DNA of 64,000 nt from Abditibacterium sp. GTDB taxonomy: Bacteria; Armatimonadota; Abditibacteriia; Abditibacteriales; Abditibacteriaceae. Position numbers and translations under genes: made by a program. The notes under the pieces are model-generated. The model searched no databases, was not told the DNA's origin, and was given only the letters and a program-made list of their open reading frames with translations. The DNA is taken from contig JAUJNG010000002.1 in the NCBI GenBank assembly GCA_030448265.1, forward strand, positions 310,001 through 374,000, given 5' to 3'. Positions 52,117 to 61,129 of this stretch are shown here, in pieces (within the stretch, counting starts at the first letter, position 1; each line of letters begins with the position of its first letter).

Positions 52117-53277
52117 ATGAGCCAATCTTCCAACAACCGCGTGCCGTCCAATTCCAAAACGATGTCGGTGCCCCCTCTCGTGAGGTTGTTGGCCGCGTTT
52201 CTGAGCCGCCGCGATGTGATTACATGGTCGGAGTGGCTACCCGTGGTGGAAATTGCCGCTGCGACACCACAAGAATGGGTTTCAGCCTTTTGCACACTAA
52301 ATGCCGCTGACCAAGGCGCGTTGCTCGACCTGCTCCGCCCTAGCGAGGCCGGCCCTTTGGCTGATGCGCTTCTCACCATGCTGGCAGCGCGCTTCGATAA
52401 GGTCGAGGACGAACATATCCGACAATTACTTCTCGAAGAGGGAGCATCCGTTTATGCGCGAAATGCCGAACAATGCCTTCACTTGCAAGAACAGGCGAGT
52501 GTTTTAAGTGAATCTGTGGGGGAAATTAGCGACCGCCTCCATCAGGGTCTCGATGCAGCATTGCACGTGCAACGCCTGCAAGAAGAGCTGTTCCGATTGC
52601 GTGCGGACGAAAACGTGCAGGATCCTCAGTTGCAAGAACTGTATGCACTTGAGACTGAAGTCGCTCGACTTGAAGTCCAGAAACGTATTTCGTCCCGTTA
52701 TGATTGGGAGGCTCGTCAAAAGCATCTTCGACAGTTGCAGTTAAACGTCGAAGAAATAAACTACCGCAAACAAAGCCTCGAAACAGACATTTCAGATGCC
52801 ACTGAAGAGGAAAATGCGCTCACTAAAGCTCTGGGGGAGTTGGCAGAAAGCTATTCGGAAATCCAAAATGAAATTAGTGGCTTGCACAACGAAGTCAGAA
52901 AAGTCGAACAGGCCTACTCCAAGTCTCAACAACAGGCGAGGGCACTCGATGACAAGCTTCGTGGGGCGCAACAAGACATCTGCAAATTCAAAGAAGAGCG
53001 GGCGCGCATTGCGGAAGAACTGAAAAAGGTCGAGCAGGAACATCGTCAATTCGACGAACTGCGCCGCAATGAATACTCTCGACTCAAGGAGTTGCACACC
53101 GGTGCCTCTTCCGCTAATGCCAGGGAGATTGTGCAAAAGATTGACGAGATTTTCCAACTTCTCCCTGTGGATAAAGCTGATGAAGGTTTCGCTTCCCCCA
53201 AAGCGCAACCACGGCAGCAAGGAACAACTCAAGCTGGAAGAGGAGGGCAAAAGCCACCTTCCACTCGAAAACCCTGA
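52117..53277 (+). CDS. Coiled-coil protein of unknown function
   Basis: Long heptad-rich segment (aa ~120-340); intact ORF in tight same-strand cluster. Confidence 0.7.
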   Translation: MSQSSNNRVPSNSKTMSVPPLVRLLAAFLSRRDVITWSEWLPVVEIAAATPQEWVSAFCTLNAADQGALLDLLRPSEAGPLADALLTMLAARFDKVEDEHIRQLLLEEGASVYARNAEQCLHLQEQASVLSESVGEISDRLHQGLDAALHVQRLQEELFRLRADENVQDPQLQELYALETEVARLEVQKRISSRYDWEARQKHLRQLQLNVEEINYRKQSLETDISDATEEENALTKALGELAESYSEIQNEISGLHNEVRKVEQAYSKSQQQARALDDKLRGAQQDICKFKEERARIAEELKKVEQEHRQFDELRRNEYSRLKELHTGASSANAREIVQKIDEIFQLLPVDKADEGFASPKAQPRQQGTTQAGRGGQKPPSTRKP

Positions 53278-53302
53278 CAATTGAGACATCAAAGGAGAAC
53301 CC

Positions 53303-54760
53303 ATGAGTGGCCCCAAGTGTGCTGACGTCGAGCCAAGTTACTACGCAGATTCCTACTCCCAGTATGAGCGAGCTACCACTATCGCGCAGTCAGAAGACGC
53401 AGCGATGAGGCTGCTGCTGCGCGAGGCCGAAAGCATCTATCGCGAAGCTGAAACTCTTGCTGGAAGACTCAGTGGAGATGTTTCATCTCTCCCAACACAC
53501 TTTGCACGACTGGCACCCGACGCGACGCGTGAGGTGTCTGTTCTGGCCGAAGCGATGAGGCAAAGCGTCCGCACCGCAAGAGATCAACTCCGCAAAGCAC
53601 AGGAAGCCAGAGGCGTTTCCCAACAGTCCACTCAAACCACAAGCGTATCATATGCCCGTGCTAATGCGGCTCATAGCCAGGGCGCAGCGCAAGATGGAAC
53701 TGTTCGTGGTTTGTTCAACTCGGTAGCCCATGAACTCAAGGAGGCTGTCGAAACCTCGCGTCAGGCAACAGATGGGGTGAGAGCCGCTGCGCGTTTGGCC
53801 CGAGAAGCGCGTTCCGCCGCGCAGAACGTGCAAAGCCGCCTGAGTGCCTTGCGAGCAGAAGCGGATGCCTATCTGCGGGCGGAAGAAGAAGCGAAGCGCA
53901 GTCAACAAGAGCAACAACGTCAAGCAACGATAGCAATCGGCCAAGCCAATGCCGCGCTTAAGAGACTGGAGAATCTGCCACACGAAAAGTTCCGGCCTGG
54001 CGAGGTTGGAAGATTGCGCCGCAGTGCGGAGAGGATCGAGCGATTACTCTCAAGCGCGGACTATGAGGAGGCGACCGAGGCCGCCCTTTTACTTCAGCAC
54101 TCCGCAAAGCAGTTGGATCAAGAAATCACAGTTCTGCAACAGGAGCTCGAGAGCCGTCGCACTGAAGCCGAAACTCTGGCTGGCACTTTAGAGGCGTGCT
54201 TCGGGGGAACAAATCGCCAGCTATTGGAAGAGTGGGCCGACGATCCTGCTGCTTATACAAAGGTAGAAGCAACTCTGGAGGGCATTCGGGTTGCGCTGAA
54301 AAGCGAGCAGTTCGAGTTCGTGGCCGCTCAGGCGCCCACCACGATGCGGGCATTAGAGGAAGCTACAACTTCTGCCGCCACAAACAGCGGTCAGCACATC
54401 GCGCGGCAAGACACCGACCAAGCTGTTATGGCATCTCTAAAGGAGATGAACATGGACGTCTTTTATACAGAGGGCACGAGAACAGAGCCTTCTAAGATCG
54501 TTGGACAAACTTCGGATGAAACTGGTCGAGGCGACATCGAAATTTCCAACCCACTCGTTGGCAAAGTAGATTTTCTTGTTGAAACGGCGAATGGCGATGC
54601 GTCTTGCGTAGCCGCAGTGCTCGAACTGCAGGAGCGTTTGGCACAGCGCGGCGTAAACTGGAAGACCACCGACTGGGGCCACGCGAGTGGTGTGCAGTTT
54701 TCTGGCGAAGTGGAAAAGCAGAAGCAGCAAACGCAAGCCAAAACAAAAGCTAAAGGCTGA
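53303..54760 (+). CDS. MSGPK-start coiled-coil protein with C-terminal globular domain
   Basis: RBS AAAGGAG upstream; long Ala/Glu/Arg-rich helical segment; non-coiled C-terminal ~120 aa. Confidence 0.7.
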   Translation: MSGPKCADVEPSYYADSYSQYERATTIAQSEDAAMRLLLREAESIYREAETLAGRLSGDVSSLPTHFARLAPDATREVSVLAEAMRQSVRTARDQLRKAQEARGVSQQSTQTTSVSYARANAAHSQGAAQDGTVRGLFNSVAHELKEAVETSRQATDGVRAAARLAREARSAAQNVQSRLSALRAEADAYLRAEEEAKRSQQEQQRQATIAIGQANAALKRLENLPHEKFRPGEVGRLRRSAERIERLLSSADYEEATEAALLLQHSAKQLDQEITVLQQELESRRTEAETLAGTLEACFGGTNRQLLEEWADDPAAYTKVEATLEGIRVALKSEQFEFVAAQAPTTMRALEEATTSAATNSGQHIARQDTDQAVMASLKEMNMDVFYTEGTRTEPSKIVGQTSDETGRGDIEISNPLVGKVDFLVETANGDASCVAAVLELQERLAQRGVNWKTTDWGHASGVQFSGEVEKQKQQTQAKTKAKG

Positions 54761-54808
54761 AAGGCTGGCTTACACTCTGAATAAAATACTTCGAGAGAAA
54801 TTCGCATT

Positions 54809-55441
54809 ATGGCAGGTCTTCGCCTTCAACTTTCTCGCGCTGAGGATGTCGCTCGCTTCCGTGAATACGCACGCCAAGTCGCGGCCACACGCGACATAAA
54901 CAATCCACAGATGCGACAACATTTACAAGAGCAGGCTCAGGCTTGGAATGTTCATTCGGTCGATGCCGAGCGAGTGTTGCAGGAATTGGTAGGCAGTTCT
55001 AAAGCATTACCTGTCCCCAAAGCACCTGTCCCCGAAGCGCTGCCTCCTTCCCAGAACGCGCCTCTACCCAAAGCGCAGAATTCTAATTCTCTGGCGACAG
55101 CTGCCAAGACACAGGAGACTGTCCCTCCTCCCCCACCGACGACTCACGTGACCACACCGGCCCAAAGTGCTTTACCTGCCAATCGGCAGGTGGAAATCCA
55201 GATTGTAGTGACCAACTCGCTACCGCCAACTGAGTCTGAAAACGGGATGCCCACCGGCAATATTCTCAATGTAGACCATCCAGTGTCAGTTGAGAATCCG
55301 CCCGATGCATCCGAAGAATTTCTCGACAATGCTCTCGCACTTTGTATAGCTGTAGTGATAACACTGATCTTGGTTGTAGGAGTTGGGTTAATCGGATGGG
55401 TTATTATCAACGTCTTCGCTCCCAAACTTCTAACTTCTTGA
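54809..55441 (+). CDS. Tail-anchored membrane protein with Pro-rich linker
   Basis: Short N-terminal domain, Pro-rich linker, single C-terminal TM ALCIAVVITLILVVGVGLIGWVIINVF. Confidence 0.7.
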   Translation: MAGLRLQLSRAEDVARFREYARQVAATRDINNPQMRQHLQEQAQAWNVHSVDAERVLQELVGSSKALPVPKAPVPEALPPSQNAPLPKAQNSNSLATAAKTQETVPPPPPTTHVTTPAQSALPANRQVEIQIVVTNSLPPTESENGMPTGNILNVDHPVSVENPPDASEEFLDNALALCIAVVITLILVVGVGLIGWVIINVFAPKLLTS

Positions 55442-55546
55442 TGTTGCTTCTCAGCAACTCGGCTCGCTAACAGCCTTTTCCGCCGCTATCGTTCATCCAG
55501 AGCGCAGCTTTATCAAAGCCAAATTTCGCTCTGAGGAGTCAAAACA

Positions 55547-56158
55547 ATGGCGACACGAGGCGCAATAGCACGCCTGACACACGCGTTACCCCTGCACTGG
55601 GCGGGGCGCTACCACCACTGGGATAGTTACCCAACCGGATTGGGACGGGAATTGTGGAATATATTCCAAGGCCACTTCGAGCGGGACTTGGACAGAATGC
55701 TTGGCGTTCTCATCGACGAACACCCTGCGGGATGGAGCACAATCCTGGGCGCAGATTTCAACCTCCAATCAGGATGGAGCAACTCATTAGGCGATTCAAA
55801 ACCTGAAGAGGAATCACCAGAAATGGGTGTCAGTCCCAGTTGTTACTGTCACGGCGACAGAAGCGAGGAGGAGTGGCTTGTAACCGACGGGAATGCGTCC
55901 GGTTCGGGCGTCGAGTGGGCTTACGTCTTCACCAGCGTTTTCGCCCACAACGGCGCAATGGACTCAGAAGAACGGCTTTGCACGATGTTCGTGCTCTCAT
56001 CCTATTTTGATTCCGGCGAAAAGATGATCGGGATGTTCGGCATGGGCGACCCAAAGGCTCACTGGCGCATTGCGGCAGTGGTTGACCTGCAAGGCGCTGA
56101 ACCAGATTGGGAGTGCATTGAAACTGCTTCGGCGCCGCTTTCAGAACCGATTCAGTAG
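55547..56158 (+). CDS. Hypothetical protein (MATRGAIARL...GRYHHWDSYPTGLG type)
   Basis: Intact ORF with RBS; recurring TRG...GRY.HWDSYPTGLG N-terminal pattern of uncharacterised proteins. Confidence 0.65.
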   Translation: MATRGAIARLTHALPLHWAGRYHHWDSYPTGLGRELWNIFQGHFERDLDRMLGVLIDEHPAGWSTILGADFNLQSGWSNSLGDSKPEEESPEMGVSPSCYCHGDRSEEEWLVTDGNASGSGVEWAYVFTSVFAHNGAMDSEERLCTMFVLSSYFDSGEKMIGMFGMGDPKAHWRIAAVVDLQGAEPDWECIETASAPLSEPIQ

Positions 56159-56220
56159 TTTACAGAAAGCATGGTCAAAGAATAGGCGTGGGGGCTAACA
56201 CCATCCTGTTCTCGTTTCAC

Positions 56221-56247
56221 ACCCGCACCTTTCGAGTGCGGGTTTTT
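56221..56247 (+). terminator. Rho-independent terminator
   Basis: ACCCGCAC-ctttcga-GTGCGGGT followed by T-run, 3' of 55547..56158. Confidence 0.8.
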
Positions 56248-56554
56248 ACTGTTTGGATTTCAGCAGCATCAGCGATTCTTCCAGTCGGTCGATGAACTCT
56301 TTGAACGGGATTTCAATCGCCTCGCAGAAAGCTCGCAGTTCGATGATATCAAGTCGCCTCTCACCGGTCTCGCACCGACTAACGAAGCGTTGATGATGGT
56401 TCAGCCTGTCAGCAACCTGTTGCTGCGTCAGACCAGCTGATTTGCGTATCTCACGCAGTTGGCGGACGCACAACTCGTATTCCTTCGTAAAGACGGATTT
56501 TTCGATCTGACCCCACCCCGATGAGGAGGATAAGGTCGCTTGCCCTTCACACAA
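56246..56554 (-). CDS. XRE family HTH transcriptional regulator
   Basis: LREIRKSAGLTQQQVADRLNHHQRFVSRCETGERRLDIIELRAFCEAI. Confidence 0.88.
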   Translation of the reverse strand: MCEGQATLSSSSGWGQIEKSVFTKEYELCVRQLREIRKSAGLTQQQVADRLNHHQRFVSRCETGERRLDIIELRAFCEAIEIPFKEFIDRLEESLMLLKSKQ

Positions 56555-56630
56555 AAACCGTCTAAACTGCCGTGCCAGACGAAAATCGTCTAATCCTTGT
56601 CATTTGACTACGCCATTAGGAGGCAAGCAG

Positions 56631-56876
56631 TTGAAGCGCTACATTTCGGTTCGGGTGGTGGACGCTGGCGGCAAGCCCACCTATTACGCCAGGGTTGTCC
56701 TCTACGTCTCACAGACGCTGGCATCCGGCCCACTGCCGGAGAAATACACCAACAGCAATGGGTTGGCTGAGTTCGAGACTGACCTCGACGCTTCGGCGCG
56801 GATTTCCGTGTCGGTCAACGGGCACGAGCAGGTGCGTTCTGGGCCAATCCAGGCGGACTACAAGGTCACCCTTTAA
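56631..56876 (+). CDS. Small Ig/carboxypeptidase-regulatory-like beta-sandwich protein
   Basis: TTG start 7 nt after AGGAGG; MKRYISVRVVDAGGKPTYYARVVLYVSQ...NGLAEFETDL. Confidence 0.6.
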   Translation: MKRYISVRVVDAGGKPTYYARVVLYVSQTLASGPLPEKYTNSNGLAEFETDLDASARISVSVNGHEQVRSGPIQADYKVTL

Positions 56877-56906
56877 GCGGGACTGACCAACAACAGGAGG
56901 AAAATC

Positions 56907-57605
56907 ATGGACGATACGGCAGATATGCCAAGAGAGCTTCAGATCGCCCTGTCCTACTTGGACGACATCGACGGGCAGATCGAGCGGCGAATCAAGTCTG
57001 AGACCCACAACGTGCTCATCCGCGCGCAGACGGCGCAGGAGATCCAAAAGGGCGACTTAGCACTGGCTCACCGCGAACTCGACAAGCTGGCGGCTCAGGG
57101 CGTGGAGGTCAAACCAGCCCGTTCGATGGTGTTCTTCAAGGAGGGGCTGCTCGATTACGCGGTTGCCACTGCGGGCGGGCCGGAAACGGGCGATCAGACC
57201 AAGTGGCTCAACAAGGCGGCGGAAGCGTTCGGGAAGTCGATCCAGGAAAGTCCCGACGCCGAAGCGTATTTCAACCTCGGCCTGGTCTACAAGATTCTCA
57301 AGCGTAAGTCCTCGGCGCTTGAAGCGTTCCACCAGGCGGAACAGTCGAGCGACGCGGAGCTGAGCCTCAAGGCGCGCAAGGAGATCGGTCGCCTCGATCC
57401 CGACGGTCGAATGCAAGGGGCGGCCACCGGTTCAGCGTCTTCGGGGGGCGGTGGAGTTGCCATTGGAGGCCCATCCAAAAAGCCGCATTGGGGTTTCATC
57501 GGCTGGGGCATCGGCTCGATCCTCTTCGCCTGGATTCACCCCTTTCTCTTCTTCGTAGGCGCTGGTCTCGTCGCCTGGGGCGCCTTTAAAGGCAAACCCG
57601 ACTAA
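56907..57605 (+). CDS. TPR-like protein with C-terminal membrane segments
   Basis: RBS AGGAGG; DAEAYFNLGLVYKILKRKSSALEAFHQAEQ; hydrophobic C-terminus. Confidence 0.7.
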   Translation: MDDTADMPRELQIALSYLDDIDGQIERRIKSETHNVLIRAQTAQEIQKGDLALAHRELDKLAAQGVEVKPARSMVFFKEGLLDYAVATAGGPETGDQTKWLNKAAEAFGKSIQESPDAEAYFNLGLVYKILKRKSSALEAFHQAEQSSDAELSLKARKEIGRLDPDGRMQGAATGSASSGGGGVAIGGPSKKPHWGFIGWGIGSILFAWIHPFLFFVGAGLVAWGAFKGKPD

Positions 57606-57645
57606 CCCGTTCTTTTCAATCCCAATCTTTTACCCGTAATCTCTT

Positions 57646-58608
57646 ATGAAATTCTTTTCCCGTAAAGCCTTCCTTGTCCTCGCGCTGTTCGTGCTCGCGG
57701 CAGCCAACCCAGCCTGGTGCCAGAAAGCGCCCGGCAGCTTCGTGTCCGGCCCTCATAAGGGGTATAGTCAACCGCATAAACATAATGAGGTGTGGTCGCG
57801 CGTCAACGCGAGCCAGACATGGACGATGCTCCGACGCGACAACCGGACATTCACAGCCATTCCCGAACGGCGCGCCACTTTGAACGGCATTCGAGGAACA
57901 ATTGTGGCCTGGAGTGGAGGCGCACCTTACGGAGGAGATAGCGACAAAATCTTCATCCCTGACATTGGCAGCGCCAATATGCGGCTCTACTACCAAGAGT
58001 TTGGCAAGACGACCTGGAATCCCTATTACGGCACCATGTCACAGATCGTGCCTCTGGATGAAGGGCAGGTCGCCTCCGCCAAACAGGAAGTCGCCCGTCA
58101 ACAGGCGCAGGCGCAGAGCAAGAGCCAGAAGCAGTCCTTCATCCAGGCGATCCGACGGGGCGACATATCCGAGGTCCGCTCTCTGTTACGCCGCAATCCC
58201 GGCCTGGTCAACGCCCGGGCGACAGTTCCGCTCAGCCCCTACCGTGAAGAGAGTTTCTCGGCGCTGGGGGCCGCCGTCAGTTCCAACCAAGTCGAGATCG
58301 CCCGGCTCCTGCTACACGGAGGCGCTTCCCGTCAATTCCTCAACATCCACCTCTCCAACGCGGTTTATGGAGATCAAGAAGCGATGGTGAGGTTTTTGGT
58401 CGGAACCGGGGCGAACATCAACCTCAAGAAGTCGAACGGAGACACCTTGCTTCACCTGGCTGTGGAGCGCGGCTCCAAGAAGATGGCCCAGCTTCTCAAA
58501 TCGCTGGGCGCGGATCTTCGGGCCGAAAACAGTTCCGGCTACAACGCTTCGGAATATGCGACCCTGGGGCGCAACCCCGTTTTAGCCGACCTGCTGCGAC
58601 CGCGCTAA
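57646..58608 (+). CDS. Exported ankyrin-repeat protein
   Basis: Sec-like signal peptide; repeats NSNGDTLLHLAVERGSKKMAQLLKSLGADL-like. Confidence 0.82.
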   Translation: MKFFSRKAFLVLALFVLAAANPAWCQKAPGSFVSGPHKGYSQPHKHNEVWSRVNASQTWTMLRRDNRTFTAIPERRATLNGIRGTIVAWSGGAPYGGDSDKIFIPDIGSANMRLYYQEFGKTTWNPYYGTMSQIVPLDEGQVASAKQEVARQQAQAQSKSQKQSFIQAIRRGDISEVRSLLRRNPGLVNARATVPLSPYREESFSALGAAVSSNQVEIARLLLHGGASRQFLNIHLSNAVYGDQEAMVRFLVGTGANINLKKSNGDTLLHLAVERGSKKMAQLLKSLGADLRAENSSGYNASEYATLGRNPVLADLLRPR

Positions 58609-58636
58609 AGGCTGTGGAAAAAAGGTGGCTAAAAGA

Positions 58637-58665
58637 ACCGCAGGCGGCGACGCTTGCGGTTTTTC
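58637..58665 (+). terminator. Rho-independent terminator
   Basis: ACCGCAGGCG-gcga-CGCTTGCGGT followed by TTTTT. Confidence 0.85.
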
Positions 58666-58810
58666 GTTTGTGGATTTTGCTGAGTGAGGCTTTCTTGTTG
58701 CGCTCAAGCAACCGTGCAGGAAGCGAATCGACTCTTACTCTATGGTGGTGGGACAAGGAGCGTTGAAGCCCAGCTTCGACAAATCTTTTGCTCTTTGACA
58801 AGGAGAAAGG

Positions 58811-60625
58811 ATGTCCCCATCCACCGCAACTGCCCCGGCTCTCACCACGCCGGAGCCAAAGGCCACACGGCCTAAACTCGCACCTGGCAAACCGTCGTGG
58901 CAGGTCGTGCTGCTGCCCGTTGACACCATTGCGCCCAGTCCTTACCAACCCCGCATCCTCTTCGACGCCGAAGAGATGCTGGAACTGGTGGCAAGCGTGA
59001 GGGAACATGGCGTGCAGCAGCCGATTCTGGTTCGCACCCGCAAAGCTGAGATCAAGGCAAATGGCAGCAACAACGGCCATGCCAAAAACGGCACGTCGAA
59101 AGCCGTGCCGCCCTACGAACTGGTCGCGGGCGAACGCCGACTGCGCGCCTGCCGCGAGGCGGGACGCAAACACATCCCCGCCATCGTGCGCGATGATCTT
59201 TTCGACTCGCAAGCCGCTGAATTGGCGCTATCGGAGAACGTGCAGCGTAGCAACCTCTCCGTCATCGAAGAAGCGCGCGGCTACAAGCAGTTAATGCTCC
59301 GCTTTCGCATGAACGAGCAACGAATCGCAAAGAAGGTCGGCAAGAGCGTCGCCACCATCCAGCAAACGATGAAGCTGCTCGCTCTGCCCGAAGCCGTGCA
59401 GCAGTTGTTAGCCTATCGAAAGCTGACTGCGGCACATGGGCACGCGCTACTGCCGCTCGCCTCGCACGAGCAGGTTTGCACCCTCGTCGCGCATCATGCG
59501 GCGACCAACGCGGTCACTGCGGCTTCTCTTTCGCAAACGCTTCTGCCGAACCAGCAGGAACTAAAGCGAAAAGGGTTGTTGCAAGAGTTGGACTACCGCA
59601 CCAAGTTCGATTGGCGCAAGGAGTGCAAAGCGTGCCCATACAAGGCGTATGTCGCCAGTGGCTATGCGAGCTTCTGCCTCAAACCCGATGAGTGGAAGAA
59701 AAAACAGGAAGCGGCTGTCGAACGAGCGAAGGACGAAGCGGCGCAGGCGATGGAGCGAGTGCGCGAGGAAGCCCGCAAGCAAGAACAAGACGGGCAGGTG
59801 GACGTGACGCAGCTACCGCCAAGTTCCTATCGCCACCTCACGCACGTCGAAGTGCCGCAAGGCTGCACCGAATCATGCCCTTGCCGCCAACAGATCGCCG
59901 ATCCACGCGATGCCACCAAAACGATCCCGGTTTGCTTGAACACGGAGCGGTTTAAATCGCTCAAGGAAGCCGAGCGGCAGGCGCACGAGGACGCGCGCAA
60001 GCGGCGCTACACCTTGGAGTGGCAGCGAGCCGTCGCTGCTTTACAGAGCGAACTGGAAGCGGAACAATGGCGCAAGCTACCGGTTCTACTTTGCGCTCTT
60101 GTGTTGCGGACGGGCGCCCGCTACGGAAACAGCGACACATGGGAGACTCTGGCGCGAGGCGTGGCGCGTGAAGTGGGTCTTGCCTTGCCGTGGGACGAGT
60201 TGTTCTCAACACACGACGAAGTGCGAACGCTTGTCGCCTTGGAAAGTGCGTTTGCTGACGATGCCGCTCGATCCGATGTAGAACCGACAACATTGGAAGA
60301 CGAGCGGAATTCTCCTCACCCTTCTCGAATGCTTTTGTTCGCCGCCGCCCTGCTGCTGGCAGACGAAGCAAGCACGGCGGTTCGCTATGGCGGTGAAACG
60401 CCACGACTTACCTTCATCTTGGGAACAAGCCAAACGGAACAACGAGAATTGGCAATCTCGCATCATTCCGTAATCGCACCTCAGGACGATGAAACGTTAG
60501 ATAATCGAGACGAACAATTCGAAACGGAGTCGAATGATTCGGAAGAAGATTTCGACCCCGAAAACTACGAGGAGCAAGACGATTCTGACGACTGGTCAGA
60601 GGACGAGTCAACTCCCGAAGATTAA
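58811..60625 (+). CDS. ParB/RepB/Spo0J family partition-like protein
   Basis: IAPSPYQPRILFDAEEMLELVASVREHGVQQPILVR, YELVAGERRLRACREAG, ALSENVQRSNLSVIEEARGYKQLM. Confidence 0.92.
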   Translation: MSPSTATAPALTTPEPKATRPKLAPGKPSWQVVLLPVDTIAPSPYQPRILFDAEEMLELVASVREHGVQQPILVRTRKAEIKANGSNNGHAKNGTSKAVPPYELVAGERRLRACREAGRKHIPAIVRDDLFDSQAAELALSENVQRSNLSVIEEARGYKQLMLRFRMNEQRIAKKVGKSVATIQQTMKLLALPEAVQQLLAYRKLTAAHGHALLPLASHEQVCTLVAHHAATNAVTAASLSQTLLPNQQELKRKGLLQELDYRTKFDWRKECKACPYKAYVASGYASFCLKPDEWKKKQEAAVERAKDEAAQAMERVREEARKQEQDGQVDVTQLPPSSYRHLTHVEVPQGCTESCPCRQQIADPRDATKTIPVCLNTERFKSLKEAERQAHEDARKRRYTLEWQRAVAALQSELEAEQWRKLPVLLCALVLRTGARYGNSDTWETLARGVAREVGLALPWDELFSTHDEVRTLVALESAFADDAARSDVEPTTLEDERNSPHPSRMLLFAAALLLADEASTAVRYGGETPRLTFILGTSQTEQRELAISHHSVIAPQDDETLDNRDEQFETESNDSEEDFDPENYEEQDDSDDWSEDESTPED

Positions 60626-60670
60626 TTCTTCAGAACTCAGCGAAATAGTTTAAGCCTGTTTCGTTTTTCG

Positions 60671-61129
60671 TTACGAATTTCCCACCGTGCATCGAGCGAT
60701 GCGCGGTTTTTTCTTGGCTGTTTTGCATTGCTTGTGTTCAAGGCGGGCTTTTTCCAAAGCCCTCAACCGTGCCTCTCGCTCGGCCCAGTCGGGAAGGTAA
60801 GCCGAAAGAAAAGCCTTGAAGACGCGCCCGTGATTTGGGGCCAGCAAATGCACCAATTCATGCACGATGACGAACTCGCCTAACTCGCGGGGCAATTCCA
60901 GCACTTCGAGGTTCATGGTCAGCCGTCCGCGTGTCGAGATCGAGGCCCACTTGAGCTTCATCGGGCGCAGATGCAGCGAAGATAAGGGCACGTCCATCCG
61001 CGAAGCCCAGTGGCGCGTTGCCCAGCGCAACTCGTCGGCATCACGCCACGTCGCCACAGGCGAGGTGCCTTGGTTTTGAGACAGCGAGGCGATTGGCATG
61101 AGCGGGTTGGTGGAGGTGAAGGTGTTCAT
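60671..61129 (-). CDS. YgjP-like M48/SprT-type metallopeptidase
   Basis: FVIVHELVHLLAPNHGRVFKAFLSAYLPDW (HExxH-like HELVH ... H). Confidence 0.85.
   Translation of the reverse strand: MNTFTSTNPLMPIASLSQNQGTSPVATWRDADELRWATRHWASRMDVPLSSLHLRPMKLKWASISTRGRLTMNLEVLELPRELGEFVIVHELVHLLAPNHGRVFKAFLSAYLPDWAEREARLRALEKARLEHKQCKTAKKKPRIARCTVGNS
60685..60712 (+). terminator. Rho-independent terminator of the parB-like gene
   Basis: CCGTGCATCGAGCGATGCGCGG followed by TTTTTT; lies inside the 3' end of the opposing metallopeptidase ORF. Confidence 0.75.

Noticed and set aside
56521-56630. XRE operator repeats (CGTCTAA copies) in the 56.55-56.63 kb intergenic region
   Set aside because: Short and irregular; not enough symmetry to claim an operator without footprinting.
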